This document shows positions 1-6,686 of a DNA stretch of 17,825 nt, in pieces (the stretch's first letter is position 1; each line of letters starts with the position of its first letter). The notes beneath the pieces were generated by a model. The model did no database searches and was not told where the DNA came from. It was given only the letters and a program-made list of their open reading frames with translations. The stretch is taken from the NCBI GenBank assembly GCA_009926295.1, contig RFPF01000035.1, positions 1 through 17,825 of the forward strand, written 5' to 3'. Position numbers and translations under genes: made by a program. Source of the stretch: Planctomycetia bacterium (lineage in GTDB: Bacteria; Planctomycetota; Planctomycetia; Pirellulales; UBA1268).

Positions 1-668
1 CCCGCCCAGAGGTCGAAGTCGAGGCCGGGCGGCAGCGGGGCGGGCGTCTCGACCAGACCGATGCTCGGCCGCCGCTTGTAGCACAGGGCGTGGGCCACCT
101 TCACCGCACCGAGCCGTCCGCTCCGCACGAAGTCGATCGTGTCGCGCATCCCCTGCATGCTGCGGCTCTGGGCCCCCATCTGGCAGATGCGGCCGAGCTT
201 TCGCGCCCACTCGACCAAGACCCGACCCTCGTCGACGTTGTGGCTGCAGGGTTTCTCGACGTATACGTCCTTGCCGGCTTGCATGGCCCAGACACTCATG
301 ACCGCGTGCCAGTGATTGGGGGCCGCGATCGAGACGATGTCGACGTCCTTGCGGTCGAGAACGCGGCGCACGTCGGTGACGAACTCGGGCTTGCGCGGGA
401 GCTTCGCGAAGGCCTTCTCATACCGGCCCGGCGTGGCGGGGTCGCAGTCGCAGACGACCGCCAGCTCGCACTCGGGATGGGCGATGAATTCACGGATGTG
501 GGCGCCGCCGCGGCTGTTGATTCCCACGACGGCCACGCGCAGTTTCTCGTTTGGGCCGGGCGTACGGGCCGAAGGGGCCTCCGCGGCGACGGCCGCGGGC
601 ATGTCGCCCAGGGCGGCGGCGGCGAGGGCGAGGACCGATTCGACGAAGTCGCGACGCGGGATCATCAT
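1..668 (-). CDS. Gfo/Idh/MocA family oxidoreductase, N-terminal part (cut by left edge)
   Basis: About 222 N-terminal residues are visible; the C-terminal half lies beyond position 1. The protein begins MMIPRRDF followed by an Ala/Leu-rich stretch (residues 10-29), which fits a Tat export signal. A Rossmann NAD(P)-binding fold follows: a beta strand LRVAVVGI at 43-50, then a glycine-rich NSRGG turn, and APNHWH at 116-121. The YVEKP motif (E138-K139-P140) holds the lysine expected at the active site. FDLWAG at the cut edge matches the DYDLWCGP-like signature common in planctomycete members. These proteins are NAD(P)-dependent sugar or sugar-alcohol dehydrogenases; the substrate cannot be read here. 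Start: two consecutive ATGs; the first (668) has GGAG 7 bases upstream. It lies downstream of the XRE-cupin gene on the same strand, 107 bases away. The family call is firm, the specificity unknown. Confidence 0.9.
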   Translation of the reverse strand, partial: MMIPRRDFVESVLALAAAALGDMPAAVAAEAPSARTPGPNEKLRVAVVGINSRGGAHIREFIAHPECELAVVCDCDPATPGRYEKAFAKLPRKPEFVTDVRRVLDRKDVDIVSIAAPNHWHAVMSVWAMQAGKDVYVEKPCSHNVDEGRVLVEWARKLGRICQMGAQSRSMQGMRDTIDFVRSGRLGAVKVAHALCYKRRPSIGLVETPAPLPPGLDFDLWA

Positions 669-775
669 GCTCCGGCTCCGGGTGAAAAACAGTGCGAATG
701 AGAGGCGAGCATCGGGAAAGATGCCGTGCGAAAGGGTCGCTCCCCCTGACAGAGTCTACCATCGCGGCGGCGGGA

Positions 776-1393
776 TCAGACCTTCCGCCGCTTCGTCGCG
801 ACGGGCGCTCGCGGGGCCGCCGGGGCTTCGTGAACGACGCTGAGCACCTTCACCCCGACCCCCCGTGTGGCGGGCATGAGCGTGTGTGGGATCGAGGCGT
901 GCAGGTAGACGCTGTCGCCCCGGGAGAGCAGGATCAGTTCATCACCGTAGTCGACCCGTAGTTCGCCTTCGATGACGAACAGGAACCGCTCGCCAGGGTG
1001 GCTCTCGGGGCCATGCCTGCTGCCTGCGCCGGAGATGTGCAGGACGACGGGGTTCATCCCGCGACCGCGCCACTGTTCGGCCCTGTGCTCGACCATCACT
1101 CCGGCCCGCCGATCCCTGGCCGGCTGATCCATGCGGCCGGCACCATCCTTGACCGCGACGTACCTGGGCGGCACCGAGAGGCCGGCGACGAGCGAATCGA
1201 CGCCGCACTCGAGCACGTCGGCGAGCTTGACAAGCCCCTCGAGCGACGGCGTGAGCTGGCCGTTTTCGAGTTTCGAGAGCCAGCTCACCGTGAAGTTGGC
1301 CCGCGAGACCACCTCCTCGAGCGTCAGTCTGCGGGCCAGGCGGGCCGCGCGGACCCGTTGCCCGAGGTCGGCGAGGTTGACGGAGGGTGCCAT
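776..1393 (-). CDS. XRE-family regulator with C-terminal cupin domain
   Basis: The protein has 205 residues. An HTH_3 (Cro/C1 type) DNA-binding domain covers about residues 8-65 (LGQRVRAARLARRLTLEEV, then SWLSKLENGQLTPSLEGL). A cupin barrel covers about 115-190, with a first motif around H132-P-G-E135 ending in the IEGEL turn and a second motif from G159 to H170 (GDSVYLHASIPH). The architecture is that of small-molecule-responsive repressors and activators such as the PuuR/SutR group, where the cupin senses a ligand or metal. The C-terminus is Ala/Pro-rich and ends in a basic KRRKV. No good Shine-Dalgarno precedes the ATG, but a plausible sigma-70 promoter sits 33-61 bases upstream. A likely target is itself or the adjacent oxidoreductase gene; this is inference from position only. 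Confidence 0.88.
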   Translation of the reverse strand: MAPSVNLADLGQRVRAARLARRLTLEEVVSRANFTVSWLSKLENGQLTPSLEGLVKLADVLECGVDSLVAGLSVPPRYVAVKDGAGRMDQPARDRRAGVMVEHRAEQWRGRGMNPVVLHISGAGSRHGPESHPGERFLFVIEGELRVDYGDELILLSRGDSVYLHASIPHTLMPATRGVGVKVLSVVHEAPAAPRAPVATKRRKV

Positions 1394-1425
1394 CGGTGCG
1401 GAACTCGTGGTGCAGCAGGCACCGG

Positions 1426-1454
1426 AGTATGCACGACGGATGATCCACTCACAA
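1426..1454 (-). promoter_or_regulatory. Candidate sigma-70 promoter for the XRE-cupin gene
   Basis: Read on the minus strand, TTGTGA (complement of 1449-1454) and CATACT (complement of 1426-1431) are separated by exactly 17 bases, close to the TTGACA-N17-TATAAT consensus (4 of 6 and 4 of 6). Transcription would start near 1419, about 25 bases before the ATG at 1393. It is a pattern match only; planctomycete promoters are poorly defined. Confidence 0.35.
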
Positions 1455-1504
1455 GAGGGGGTCGCCGCCCGTCACCGAGGATCACATACCCGCTTCGTCG
1501 GGAG

Positions 1505-1753
1505 TCAGGCGCCCGGACGCCGGAAGTGACGGTACGCCTGGAGCACGTCGTGCAAGTCGGTCGAGATCGTGATTTCGTCCGCCTCGAAGTCGGTGAGCCA
1601 GGTCCGCTGGCTGGCGACAGCGTCGGCCAGCAAGGGCAGGATCTCGCCGAGCGTGGTCCGCACCGTGTTCGACTGGGGGGCTTCGTGGAGGAAAGGACCT
1701 GCCGCCGACTCGGCATCCGGACCCATGTATACGCGGAGTTTACGCAGCGCCAT
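1505..1753 (-). CDS. Small hypothetical protein (82 residues)
   Basis: I do not recognise a family. An open frame extends further upstream to 1855, but the ATG at 1753 is chosen because GGGAGA lies 7 bases before it (complement of 1761-1766) and the extra upstream residues look like non-coding GC-rich sequence. The protein starts MALRKLRVYMG, has no signal peptide or membrane segment, and is rich in acidic residues in its second half (TDFEADEITISTDLHDVLQ). Its pattern of TLGEILPLLADAV followed by DLHDVLQAYRHF suggests two or three helices. It lies between the FloA gene (206 bases upstream of its start, with a terminator-like hairpin between) and the XRE-cupin gene (111 bases downstream), so it is probably its own transcription unit. 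Confidence 0.6.
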   Translation of the reverse strand: MALRKLRVYMGPDAESAAGPFLHEAPQSNTVRTTLGEILPLLADAVASQRTWLTDFEADEITISTDLHDVLQAYRHFRRPGA

Positions 1754-1914
1754 GTCACACTCTCCCTGGCCTCGAGGCCCGTGTTCGGCGGGGTGTCCGG
1801 CCATCCATGGCCGGGGGGTGCGGTCGCCAGGACCGCGCACGACCCGTCGCAACACTGGTATCGACCGCGCGGGCCGGAAAGGTTTGGCCGAATCCCCGAG
1901 TCGTAACGAAATTT

Positions 1915-1946
1915 CCCACCCCGCCCGGCACGCTGGGCGGGCTGGG
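1915..1946 (-). terminator. Terminator-like hairpin after floA
   Basis: Positions 1915-1926 (CCCACCCCGCCC) pair with 1935-1946 (GGGCGGGCTGGG) with one mismatch and an 8-base loop. It begins 12 bases after the floA stop codon. On the minus strand the stem is followed by AAATTTCGTTACG, a weak U-tract. It most likely ends floA transcription. Confidence 0.55.
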
Positions 1947-1958
1947 AAACGGGGGGCG

Positions 1959-2933
1959 TCAGATGCTCGGCCGCGGCGTCGTGGGTGCCGCCGTCGACAG
2001 CCTCCCCGCCCGGAACGCCTCGCCCATGGCCTTGGGCACGAGCGCTTCGGCCTGGAGAACCCGCGTGCGATTCTCCGCCGTGGCGGCTTTCATCTCCTGC
2101 TCGCGGGCGATCGCGAAGGCCCGCCGCTCCTCGGCCTTCGCCCGGGCGACGCGGGTGTCGGCCTCGGCCTGGTCGGCCTGGAGCCGGGCCCCGATGTTTT
2201 CTCCGACCTCGATGTCGGCGATGTCGATCGACACGATCTGGAACGCCGTCTGGGCGTCGAGGCCGCGCTGCAGCACGGCCTTCGAGATCGTGTCGGGGTG
2301 CTCCATCACCTCGAAGTGGCTTTCCGAGGATCCGATCGACGTGATGATTCCCTCGCCGACCCGCGCGATGATCGTCTCCTCGGTGGCTCCGCCGATGAGT
2401 TGTTGCAGGTTCGTGCGCACCGTCACGCGGGCCCTGATCTTGAGCTCCACGCCGTTTCTGGCGACGGCGGAAAGCGTCGACTTGCCGCTGGCCGAGTCGG
2501 GGCAGTCGATCACCTTCGGATTGACGCTCGTCTGCACCGCATCGAGGACGTCACGCCCGGCGAGATCGATGGCGCACGCCCTGTCGAAATCGAGATCGAG
2601 ATCGGCACGGTGCGCTGCGATCAGGGCGCGGAGCACGCGCGGCACGTCGCCGCCGGCGAGGTAGTGGGCCTCGAGCCGGCGCACCGAGGCGTCGCGACCG
2701 ATACCGGCCTGCGTGGCCATGATCTTCGCCTGCACGATCGTGCGGGCGTTGACCTTGCGCAGGCTCATCCCCAGGAGTTCGAGAAACGTGACTGGGGCCT
2801 TCGACCAGAACGCCTGGAACCAGAGTTGCCCGTAGTTGAAGATGAGGAGCAACAGCGCGAGGGCGAAGAGCCCGAGCACGATGGCCCCCCCGACGAGCAC
2901 GGGCATGGGCAGCTGGATGGACTGCGGATTCAC
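1959..2933 (-). CDS. floA: Flotillin-like protein FloA (UPF0365/YqfA family)
   Basis: The protein has 324 residues, the usual FloA length. Residues about 9-33 form one hydrophobic membrane anchor (MPVLVGGAIVLGLFALALLL). Next comes the conserved start of the cytoplasmic part (VTFLELLGMSLRKVNARTIV, about 48-67), an SPFH/band-7-like domain to about residue 240 including GVELKIRARVTVRTN and ATEETIIARVGEGI, and then an Ala/Glu-rich coiled-coil repeat region (EAEALV-type, about 250-305). FloA builds functional membrane microdomains and affects membrane fluidity and signalling or secretion complexes. The start is GTG at 2933, fixed by a strong GGAGG at 2940-2944 with 6-base spacing. In Bacillus floA sits next to an NfeD-type gene; none is seen here. 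It is downstream of sigma-apt, separated by a terminator-like hairpin. Confidence 0.93.
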   Translation of the reverse strand: MNPQSIQLPMPVLVGGAIVLGLFALALLLLIFNYGQLWFQAFWSKAPVTFLELLGMSLRKVNARTIVQAKIMATQAGIGRDASVRRLEAHYLAGGDVPRVLRALIAAHRADLDLDFDRACAIDLAGRDVLDAVQTSVNPKVIDCPDSASGKSTLSAVARNGVELKIRARVTVRTNLQQLIGGATEETIIARVGEGIITSIGSSESHFEVMEHPDTISKAVLQRGLDAQTAFQIVSIDIADIEVGENIGARLQADQAEADTRVARAKAEERRAFAIAREQEMKAATAENRTRVLQAEALVPKAMGEAFRAGRLSTAAPTTPRPSI

Positions 2934-2939
2934 GGGAGA

Positions 2940-2944
2940 CCTCC
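2940..2944 (-). promoter_or_regulatory. Shine-Dalgarno site that fixes the floA GTG start
   Basis: The complement of 2940-2944 is GGAGG, 6 bases before the GTG at 2933. It supports the non-ATG start and a full-length membrane anchor. Confidence 0.75.
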
Positions 2945-3044
2945 GGGAGGAAACGGCTTCCGCAAGGGTAGTTCACGGCGCAGTCGAAGGAAAATCGCCG
3001 CAAACGACCGGAGAAGCAGCCGCAGACCAGGCCGTTTGGCAAAC

Positions 3045-3063
3045 CCCGCCGCTCCCCGGCGGG
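3045..3063 (-). terminator. Terminator-like hairpin after apt
   Basis: CCCGCCG (3045-3051) pairs perfectly with CGGCGGG (3057-3063) around a 5-base loop; flanking C and G runs can lengthen the stem. It lies about 32 bases past the apt stop. On the minus strand the stem is followed by only a short GTTTG. A T6 run at 3078-3083 lies on the other strand, so weak activity in that direction is also possible. Confidence 0.5.
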
Positions 3064-3094
3064 TGGGGCCTGGAGGGTTTTTTCCGCGGCGAAT

Positions 3095-3625
3095 CTAGTA
3101 CGCGAGCACGGTTTCCACCCGGTGGGGGGCGAGTCGCTCGCGGCCGCCGAGGGCCTCGATCTCGATCAGGAAGGCCGCGCCGGCGACCCTTCCACCACCC
3201 GCCTCCACCAGTCGCATGCAGGCCGCGGCGGTGCCGCCGGTGGCGAGCACATCGTCCACGACGAGCACCCGTGCGCCCCGCGCCAGCACGTCCTTGTGCA
3301 TCTCGAGGCGGTCCCGGCCGTATTCGAGATCGTACTCGTGCTGGATGGTCTCGGCCGGCAGCTTGCCCGGCTTCCGCACCGGGATCACGCCCACCCCGAG
3401 GGCGAGGGCCAGGGGGCCGGCGAACAGGAAGCCGCGTGCCTCGACGGCCGCGATGGCGTCGAGCCCGTCGTTGCGCCACGGCGCCGCCATGCGGTCGATC
3501 GCGGTGGCGAAGGCCCGAGGCTCGGCGAGCAGCGGCGTGATGTCGCGAAACAGGATGCCCGGCTTGGGAAAGTCGGCAATCGGCCGGACGAGCGACTCGA
3601 GATCCGGTGACGGTGTGGAGTCCAT
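3095..3625 (-). CDS. apt: Adenine phosphoribosyltransferase
   Basis: The protein has 176 residues, the normal size. It converts adenine and PRPP to AMP and pyrophosphate (purine salvage, cytoplasm). Diagnostic parts are the N-terminal IADFPKPGILFRDITPLL (residues 16-33), the VEARGFLFAGPLAL block (61-74), the flexible-loop region VIPVRKPGKLPAET (80-93) and the PRPP-binding VLVVDDVLATGGTA (120-133). The start at 3625 gives the standard N-terminus; the same frame stays open further upstream, but that part runs antiparallel in meaning to the sigma factor gene and is not coding. GGAG lies 9 bases before the ATG, inside the end of the sigma gene, whose TAG stop is only 2 bases away. Co-transcription and translational coupling with the sigma factor are therefore likely. 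Confidence 0.96.
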   Translation of the reverse strand: MDSTPSPDLESLVRPIADFPKPGILFRDITPLLAEPRAFATAIDRMAAPWRNDGLDAIAAVEARGFLFAGPLALALGVGVIPVRKPGKLPAETIQHEYDLEYGRDRLEMHKDVLARGARVLVVDDVLATGGTAAACMRLVEAGGGRVAGAAFLIEIEALGGRERLAPHRVETVLAY

Positions 3626-3627
3626 CG

Positions 3628-4497
3628 CTAGGCTCCGCGGCGCAGCCGGATCGTGGCCTCGGGCGCGCCGTCGAGCTCCAGGGCGAGCATGGCGAGCGTC
3701 TCGGATTCGATCTGCCGAACCCGCTCGCGGGTGAGCCCGAGCACGGCGCCGATCTCCTTGAGCGTCATCGGCTCGCCGCCACCGAGTCCGAAGCGCAGCT
3801 TGAGAATCCGTGATGCCCGCTCGTCGAGCCGCTCGACCCGATCGAGGACGTGCCGCATCGTGTCGGAGTCGAGGAGCACCTCCGCCGGGCAGCGCATGTT
3901 CTCGTCGCGGACGATCTCGCCCAGCGACCAGCCGCCGTCGGCCTGCTCGGTCTGCGGGGCCGCGTGGTGCACGTGGATCGCCTTCTTGATGATCGGCAGT
4001 TTCTTGCGGGCCAGCCCCAGCATCCGTGCCACCTCCTCCTGGGTGGGCGTGCGGCCGAGCACGTCGATGAGCCGGGCCGTCGCCCGGCGCCACTTGGAGA
4101 GCAGCTCGACCATGTAGGCCGGGATGCGGATCGTCTTGCCGGAGTTGATGAGGGCGCGCTTGATGGACTGCTTGATCCAGTAGCTCGCATAGGTGCTGAA
4201 CCGGGTGCCCACCTTCGGGTCGAATCCCTCGACGGCGCGGAGCAGCCCGAGGTTTCCCTCCTCGATGAGGTCGGGAAGCGGCAGGCCGCGGTTGGCGTAG
4301 CCGCGGGCGATGTTCACCACCAGCCGCAGGTTCGCACGGACCATGTGGTCGCGGGCGGCGGCGTCGCCCTGCGCGATCGCCCTCGCCAGCCGCTTCTCGT
4401 CGTCGGCGGACAAGAGCGACGTGTCGTTGATCTCGCGGAGGTAGGTTTCCAGCGGTGTCTGGACGGCGGACGACGGCTTGCGGCGCTTTTCGGGCAT
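3628..4497 (-). CDS. RNA polymerase sigma factor, sigma-70 family (RpoD/RpoS-like, short form)
   Basis: The protein has 289 residues. Region 1.2 is at about 14-45 (TPLETYLREINDTSLLSADD). Region 2 is at about 50-120 with core-binding DLIEEGNLGLLRAVEGFDP and the promoter-melting and -10 recognition helix FSTYASYWIKQSIKRALIN. Region 3 is at about 120-180 (TIRIPAYMVELL, then TPTQEEVARMLGL). Region 4 is at about 215-270 with the -35 binding helix GLTRERVRQIE. The large N-terminal region 1.1 of the primary sigma factor is absent, so it fits group 2 sigma factors (RpoS/SigB-SigC-like in cyanobacteria) rather than the vegetative RpoD. The frame is open back to 4644, but MPEKRRKPSS at 4497 is the natural N-terminus. 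No strong Shine-Dalgarno is visible. The gene is immediately followed by apt. Confidence 0.92.
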   Translation of the reverse strand: MPEKRRKPSSAVQTPLETYLREINDTSLLSADDEKRLARAIAQGDAAARDHMVRANLRLVVNIARGYANRGLPLPDLIEEGNLGLLRAVEGFDPKVGTRFSTYASYWIKQSIKRALINSGKTIRIPAYMVELLSKWRRATARLIDVLGRTPTQEEVARMLGLARKKLPIIKKAIHVHHAAPQTEQADGGWSLGEIVRDENMRCPAEVLLDSDTMRHVLDRVERLDERASRILKLRFGLGGGEPMTLKEIGAVLGLTRERVRQIESETLAMLALELDGAPEATIRLRRGA

Positions 4498-4682
4498 GGG
4501 AAGCTGCGACCTGGTGGCGTGGCGACGGGATGTGGGGCGACGGATCGAACGGCCGCGGGCGGTCGGGCGAGAGCCCTGCAGGCACCGGCGGCACCACGGA
4601 ATATCGGCGGCCAGGGCGGGCAACTCGACCGGCGGGAGAAGCAAGGCGGAGCGTGCCGTTTAACGCGGTCGTGACGGCTGCG

Positions 4683-4711
4683 AAAATGCTGGCGTCCCGT
4701 CGGGGCCACGC
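4683..4711 (-). terminator. Weak terminator-like hairpin after the metallophosphoesterase
   Basis: On the minus strand GCGT-GG-CCC pairs with GGG-ACGC (positions 4692-4711, two-base bulge), followed a few bases on by ATTTTCG (T4 is the complement of 4683-4686). It sits right at the phosphoesterase stop. Stem quality is modest. Confidence 0.25.
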
Positions 4712-5491
4712 TCAAGCCAGGGCCCATTCGAATCGCGCCAATTCGGGCGTCGACCCGAGCCGCAGCGGCACCATCGACGTGCCGATGCCCCGCGAGACGT
4801 ACAGCGGCGGACCGCCGTCGCGATACCATCCGGACACGTAGCGACCGCTTCCCTCCGGCAGCACGATCGCGTGGCCGAGCGGGGCGATCTGCCCGCCGTG
4901 CGTGTGACCGGCGAGCACGAGGTCGGCCGGATGCTCCGCCGGAAGCACGACGACGTCGCGCGAGAGCGGGCAGTGCGCGAGAACGAGGTGGTTCGGGGTC
5001 GGCGTGCCACCGCCGAGTGCGCGGGAAACGTCAGGGGTGCCGCCACGCAGGTCGTCGAGTCCGGTGATTCTCACCCGCGTGCCTGCGAACTCGATCTCGA
5101 CCGAGCGATTGACGAGAAATTCCACGCCGTGCCGGTCGTAGAGCCGCTCCAGCGCCTCCAGCGGCACGCCCGCCCAGTACTCCCAGTTGCCGACGATCGC
5201 GAACCGTTGCGGCGTCGCCGGGCACTCGCGCAGAAACTCCTCGAGCCGCCAGAGGTCGCGCCGTCTGTCGACCATGTCTCCGGTGAACAGGATCATGTCT
5301 GGCCGGGAATCGTGGAGTGCGGTGAGCAGGCGGGTTTCGAGGCCGCCGATTCCATGCAGGTGAAGGTCGCTCACCTGGGCCATTCTCATGCGGGCGTTGG
5401 GGCGGACCGTGCGGCTCGAGAGGGTGTGATCGGTCGTCTGGAGGAGGCGGGGCGTGACGAAAAACCCGTCCACGGCCCCGACGACCGGCAC
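4712..5491 (-). CDS. Calcineurin-like metallophosphoesterase (YkuE/YaeI type)
   Basis: From a GTG at 5491 the protein has 259 residues. Metal-binding motifs occur in order: QVSDLHLHG (D and H), FTGDMVD (GD), GNWEYW in the place of GNHE, LAHCPLSRD, and LAGHTHGGQI (GHTH). These mark a dimetal phosphoesterase of the membrane-associated YkuE/YaeI group, some of which hydrolyse phospholipid head groups such as lipid A precursors; the substrate here is unknown. The histidine of the GNH motif is replaced by tryptophan. The N-terminus is uncertain. The region before SDLHL (GAVDGFFVTPRLLQTTDHTL) resembles the end of a transmembrane segment, but this frame has a TGA at 5519-5521. The basic start that would be expected (MRRRV, ATG near 5535) lies in another frame, which suggests a frameshift. 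The upstream hydrolase frame overlaps this gene. Confidence 0.85.
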   Translation of the reverse strand: MPVVGAVDGFFVTPRLLQTTDHTLSSRTVRPNARMRMAQVSDLHLHGIGGLETRLLTALHDSRPDMILFTGDMVDRRRDLWRLEEFLRECPATPQRFAIVGNWEYWAGVPLEALERLYDRHGVEFLVNRSVEIEFAGTRVRITGLDDLRGGTPDVSRALGGGTPTPNHLVLAHCPLSRDVVVLPAEHPADLVLAGHTHGGQIAPLGHAIVLPEGSGRYVSGWYRDGGPPLYVSRGIGTSMVPLRLGSTPELARFEWALA

Positions 5492-6644
5492 GCCCGCCGC
5501 CTGGCCGCGCGGGCGGCCTCACCCGCCGGCGCATGCTCGTCGGGGGCGGGCTCGTCGCGGCGGGCGTGCCGGTCGTCGGGGCGTCTCCGCCGGGCCGGCT
5601 GCCCGGACCGAGCGTACGGCCGAGGAATTCCACGATGGCTCGGCCGGCCGGCGTGTCGCGGTCGAGCGCCGCCCGGTGGCCGGCTCCCTCGAGTACGACG
5701 AGCGTGCTTTCGACGCCCGCCGCCCGGAGCGCGGCGTCGAGCCTGACGCTCTGTGACGCCGGCACCGAGTCGTCCCGGGCACCATGGATCAGGAGGCAGG
5801 GCGGGTCGTCTCCGGAGACGTATGAAAACGGGCTCGCCCGCTGGGCTGCCTCGCGAAACTCGGCCAGTGGCCCACCGACGAGGAGGCTCGCCGCCGACGC
5901 AGCCCGGTCGTGCTCCGGCCCGAGGGACGTGAGATGGGTCGGCGCAGCGACCGCACAGATCGCCGCCACCCGCGGCTCGGACGTTCCCGAGAGGCCCAGG
6001 AGCGCGGCGAGGTGCCCGCCAGCCCCGCTGCCCACGACGGCGATCCGGTCACGGTCGACGCCCCACACGTCGGCGGTCCGACGGATCTCGTCCACGGCCG
6101 CCCGACAGTCGTCGAGTTGCGCAGGGAACACGGCGGTATCGGTGAGCCGGTAGCCGACGCTCGCGACGGCGTAGCCCTCGTCGACGAGCCACGCGACGGG
6201 GCACTCGGCCCTCGAGCCGTCACGCCACGAGTCGCCGTGGATCCAGACCACCAGCGGCATTCCGCCCGCCGCACAGGAGGCCGGCAGGAAGATGTCGAAC
6301 CGCTGACGGGCGTCGGATGTCGGCAGGGAGGGCTGGTCGCGATGGATCGCGACCTCGCCGCGAGTCGGCCCGATCACGGCCGCGGGGCCGTCGACGGGAT
6401 GCGTGTCGACGGGAGGTTCGTCGGAGGTCATCCGGCGGCGCGGTGCGGCGCGGCGTTGGGCCCGGCGTGAGGGCCGCCGGGCGGGGGCTGCATCCGCTTC
6501 GAAGGGCGCGTCGGCCGTGGCACGCGGATCACCCCGCCATGCCAGCTCGATCTCCCCCCAGTCGCGCGGCCCGGCGGCCATCGCCACGGCTGCCGCGAAG
6601 GCGATGGCGAACGCACATGCCGGAAGCGTCTTCATGGGGTCCAT
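5031..6644 (-). CDS. Secreted alpha/beta hydrolase (carboxylesterase / BD-FAE-like), 3' end abnormal
   Basis: A Sec signal peptide (MKTLPACAFAIAFAAAVAMAAG, from residue 4) is followed by a low-complexity Ala/Arg/Pro-rich linker to about residue 110 and then an alpha/beta hydrolase fold. Visible parts are the oxyanion-hole motif VVWIHGDSW (132-140), the nucleophile elbow VVGSGAGGH (S206), the acid ARDDSVP (D291 or D292) and the catalytic EGAGHRA (H323). It resembles esterase/lipase-like enzymes that deacylate polysaccharides or small esters. The fold ends near residue 348 (about position 5600). The frame has no stop there and stays open to 5031, so the last 190 or so residues would be Pro/Arg-rich sequence read out of frame over the metallophosphoesterase gene. 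The true end probably lies between 5500 and 5600. The start at 6644 (GAAGGA close by) or the ATG at 6635 are both possible. It follows the yidB-like gene by 42 bases. Confidence 0.75.
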   Translation of the reverse strand: MDPMKTLPACAFAIAFAAAVAMAAGPRDWGEIELAWRGDPRATADAPFEADAAPARRPSRRAQRRAAPRRRMTSDEPPVDTHPVDGPAAVIGPTRGEVAIHRDQPSLPTSDARQRFDIFLPASCAAGGMPLVVWIHGDSWRDGSRAECPVAWLVDEGYAVASVGYRLTDTAVFPAQLDDCRAAVDEIRRTADVWGVDRDRIAVVGSGAGGHLAALLGLSGTSEPRVAAICAVAAPTHLTSLGPEHDRAASAASLLVGGPLAEFREAAQRASPFSYVSGDDPPCLLIHGARDDSVPASQSVRLDAALRAAGVESTLVVLEGAGHRAALDRDTPAGRAIVEFLGRTLGPGSRPGGDAPTTGTPAATSPPPTSMRRRVRPPARPGGGRAGRRGRGRVFRHAPPPPDDRSHPLEPHGPPQRPHENGPGERPSPAWNRRPRNPPAHRTPRFPARHDPVHRRHGRQTARPLAARGVSARVPGDAATVRDRRQLGVLGGRAAGGAGAALRPARRGISRQSLGRDRVRRHAGENHRTRRPAWRHP

Positions 6645-6686
6645 CGGTCCTTCGGAGTCGTCACGGTCACACCGCCCCGCACCGGG

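Noticed and set aside
709..724. Short inverted repeat GCATC/GATGC between the XRE-cupin and oxidoreductase genes
   Set aside because: Only 5 base pairs with no U-tract; likely to occur by chance.
1569..3098. Plus-strand frame of 509 residues over the small protein and floA
   Set aside because: Antisense to floA, with charged low-complexity sequence and no motif.
3628..4597. Upstream extension of the apt frame to 500 residues
   Set aside because: It reads the sigma factor gene out of frame. The standard APT N-terminus and ribosome site are at 3625.
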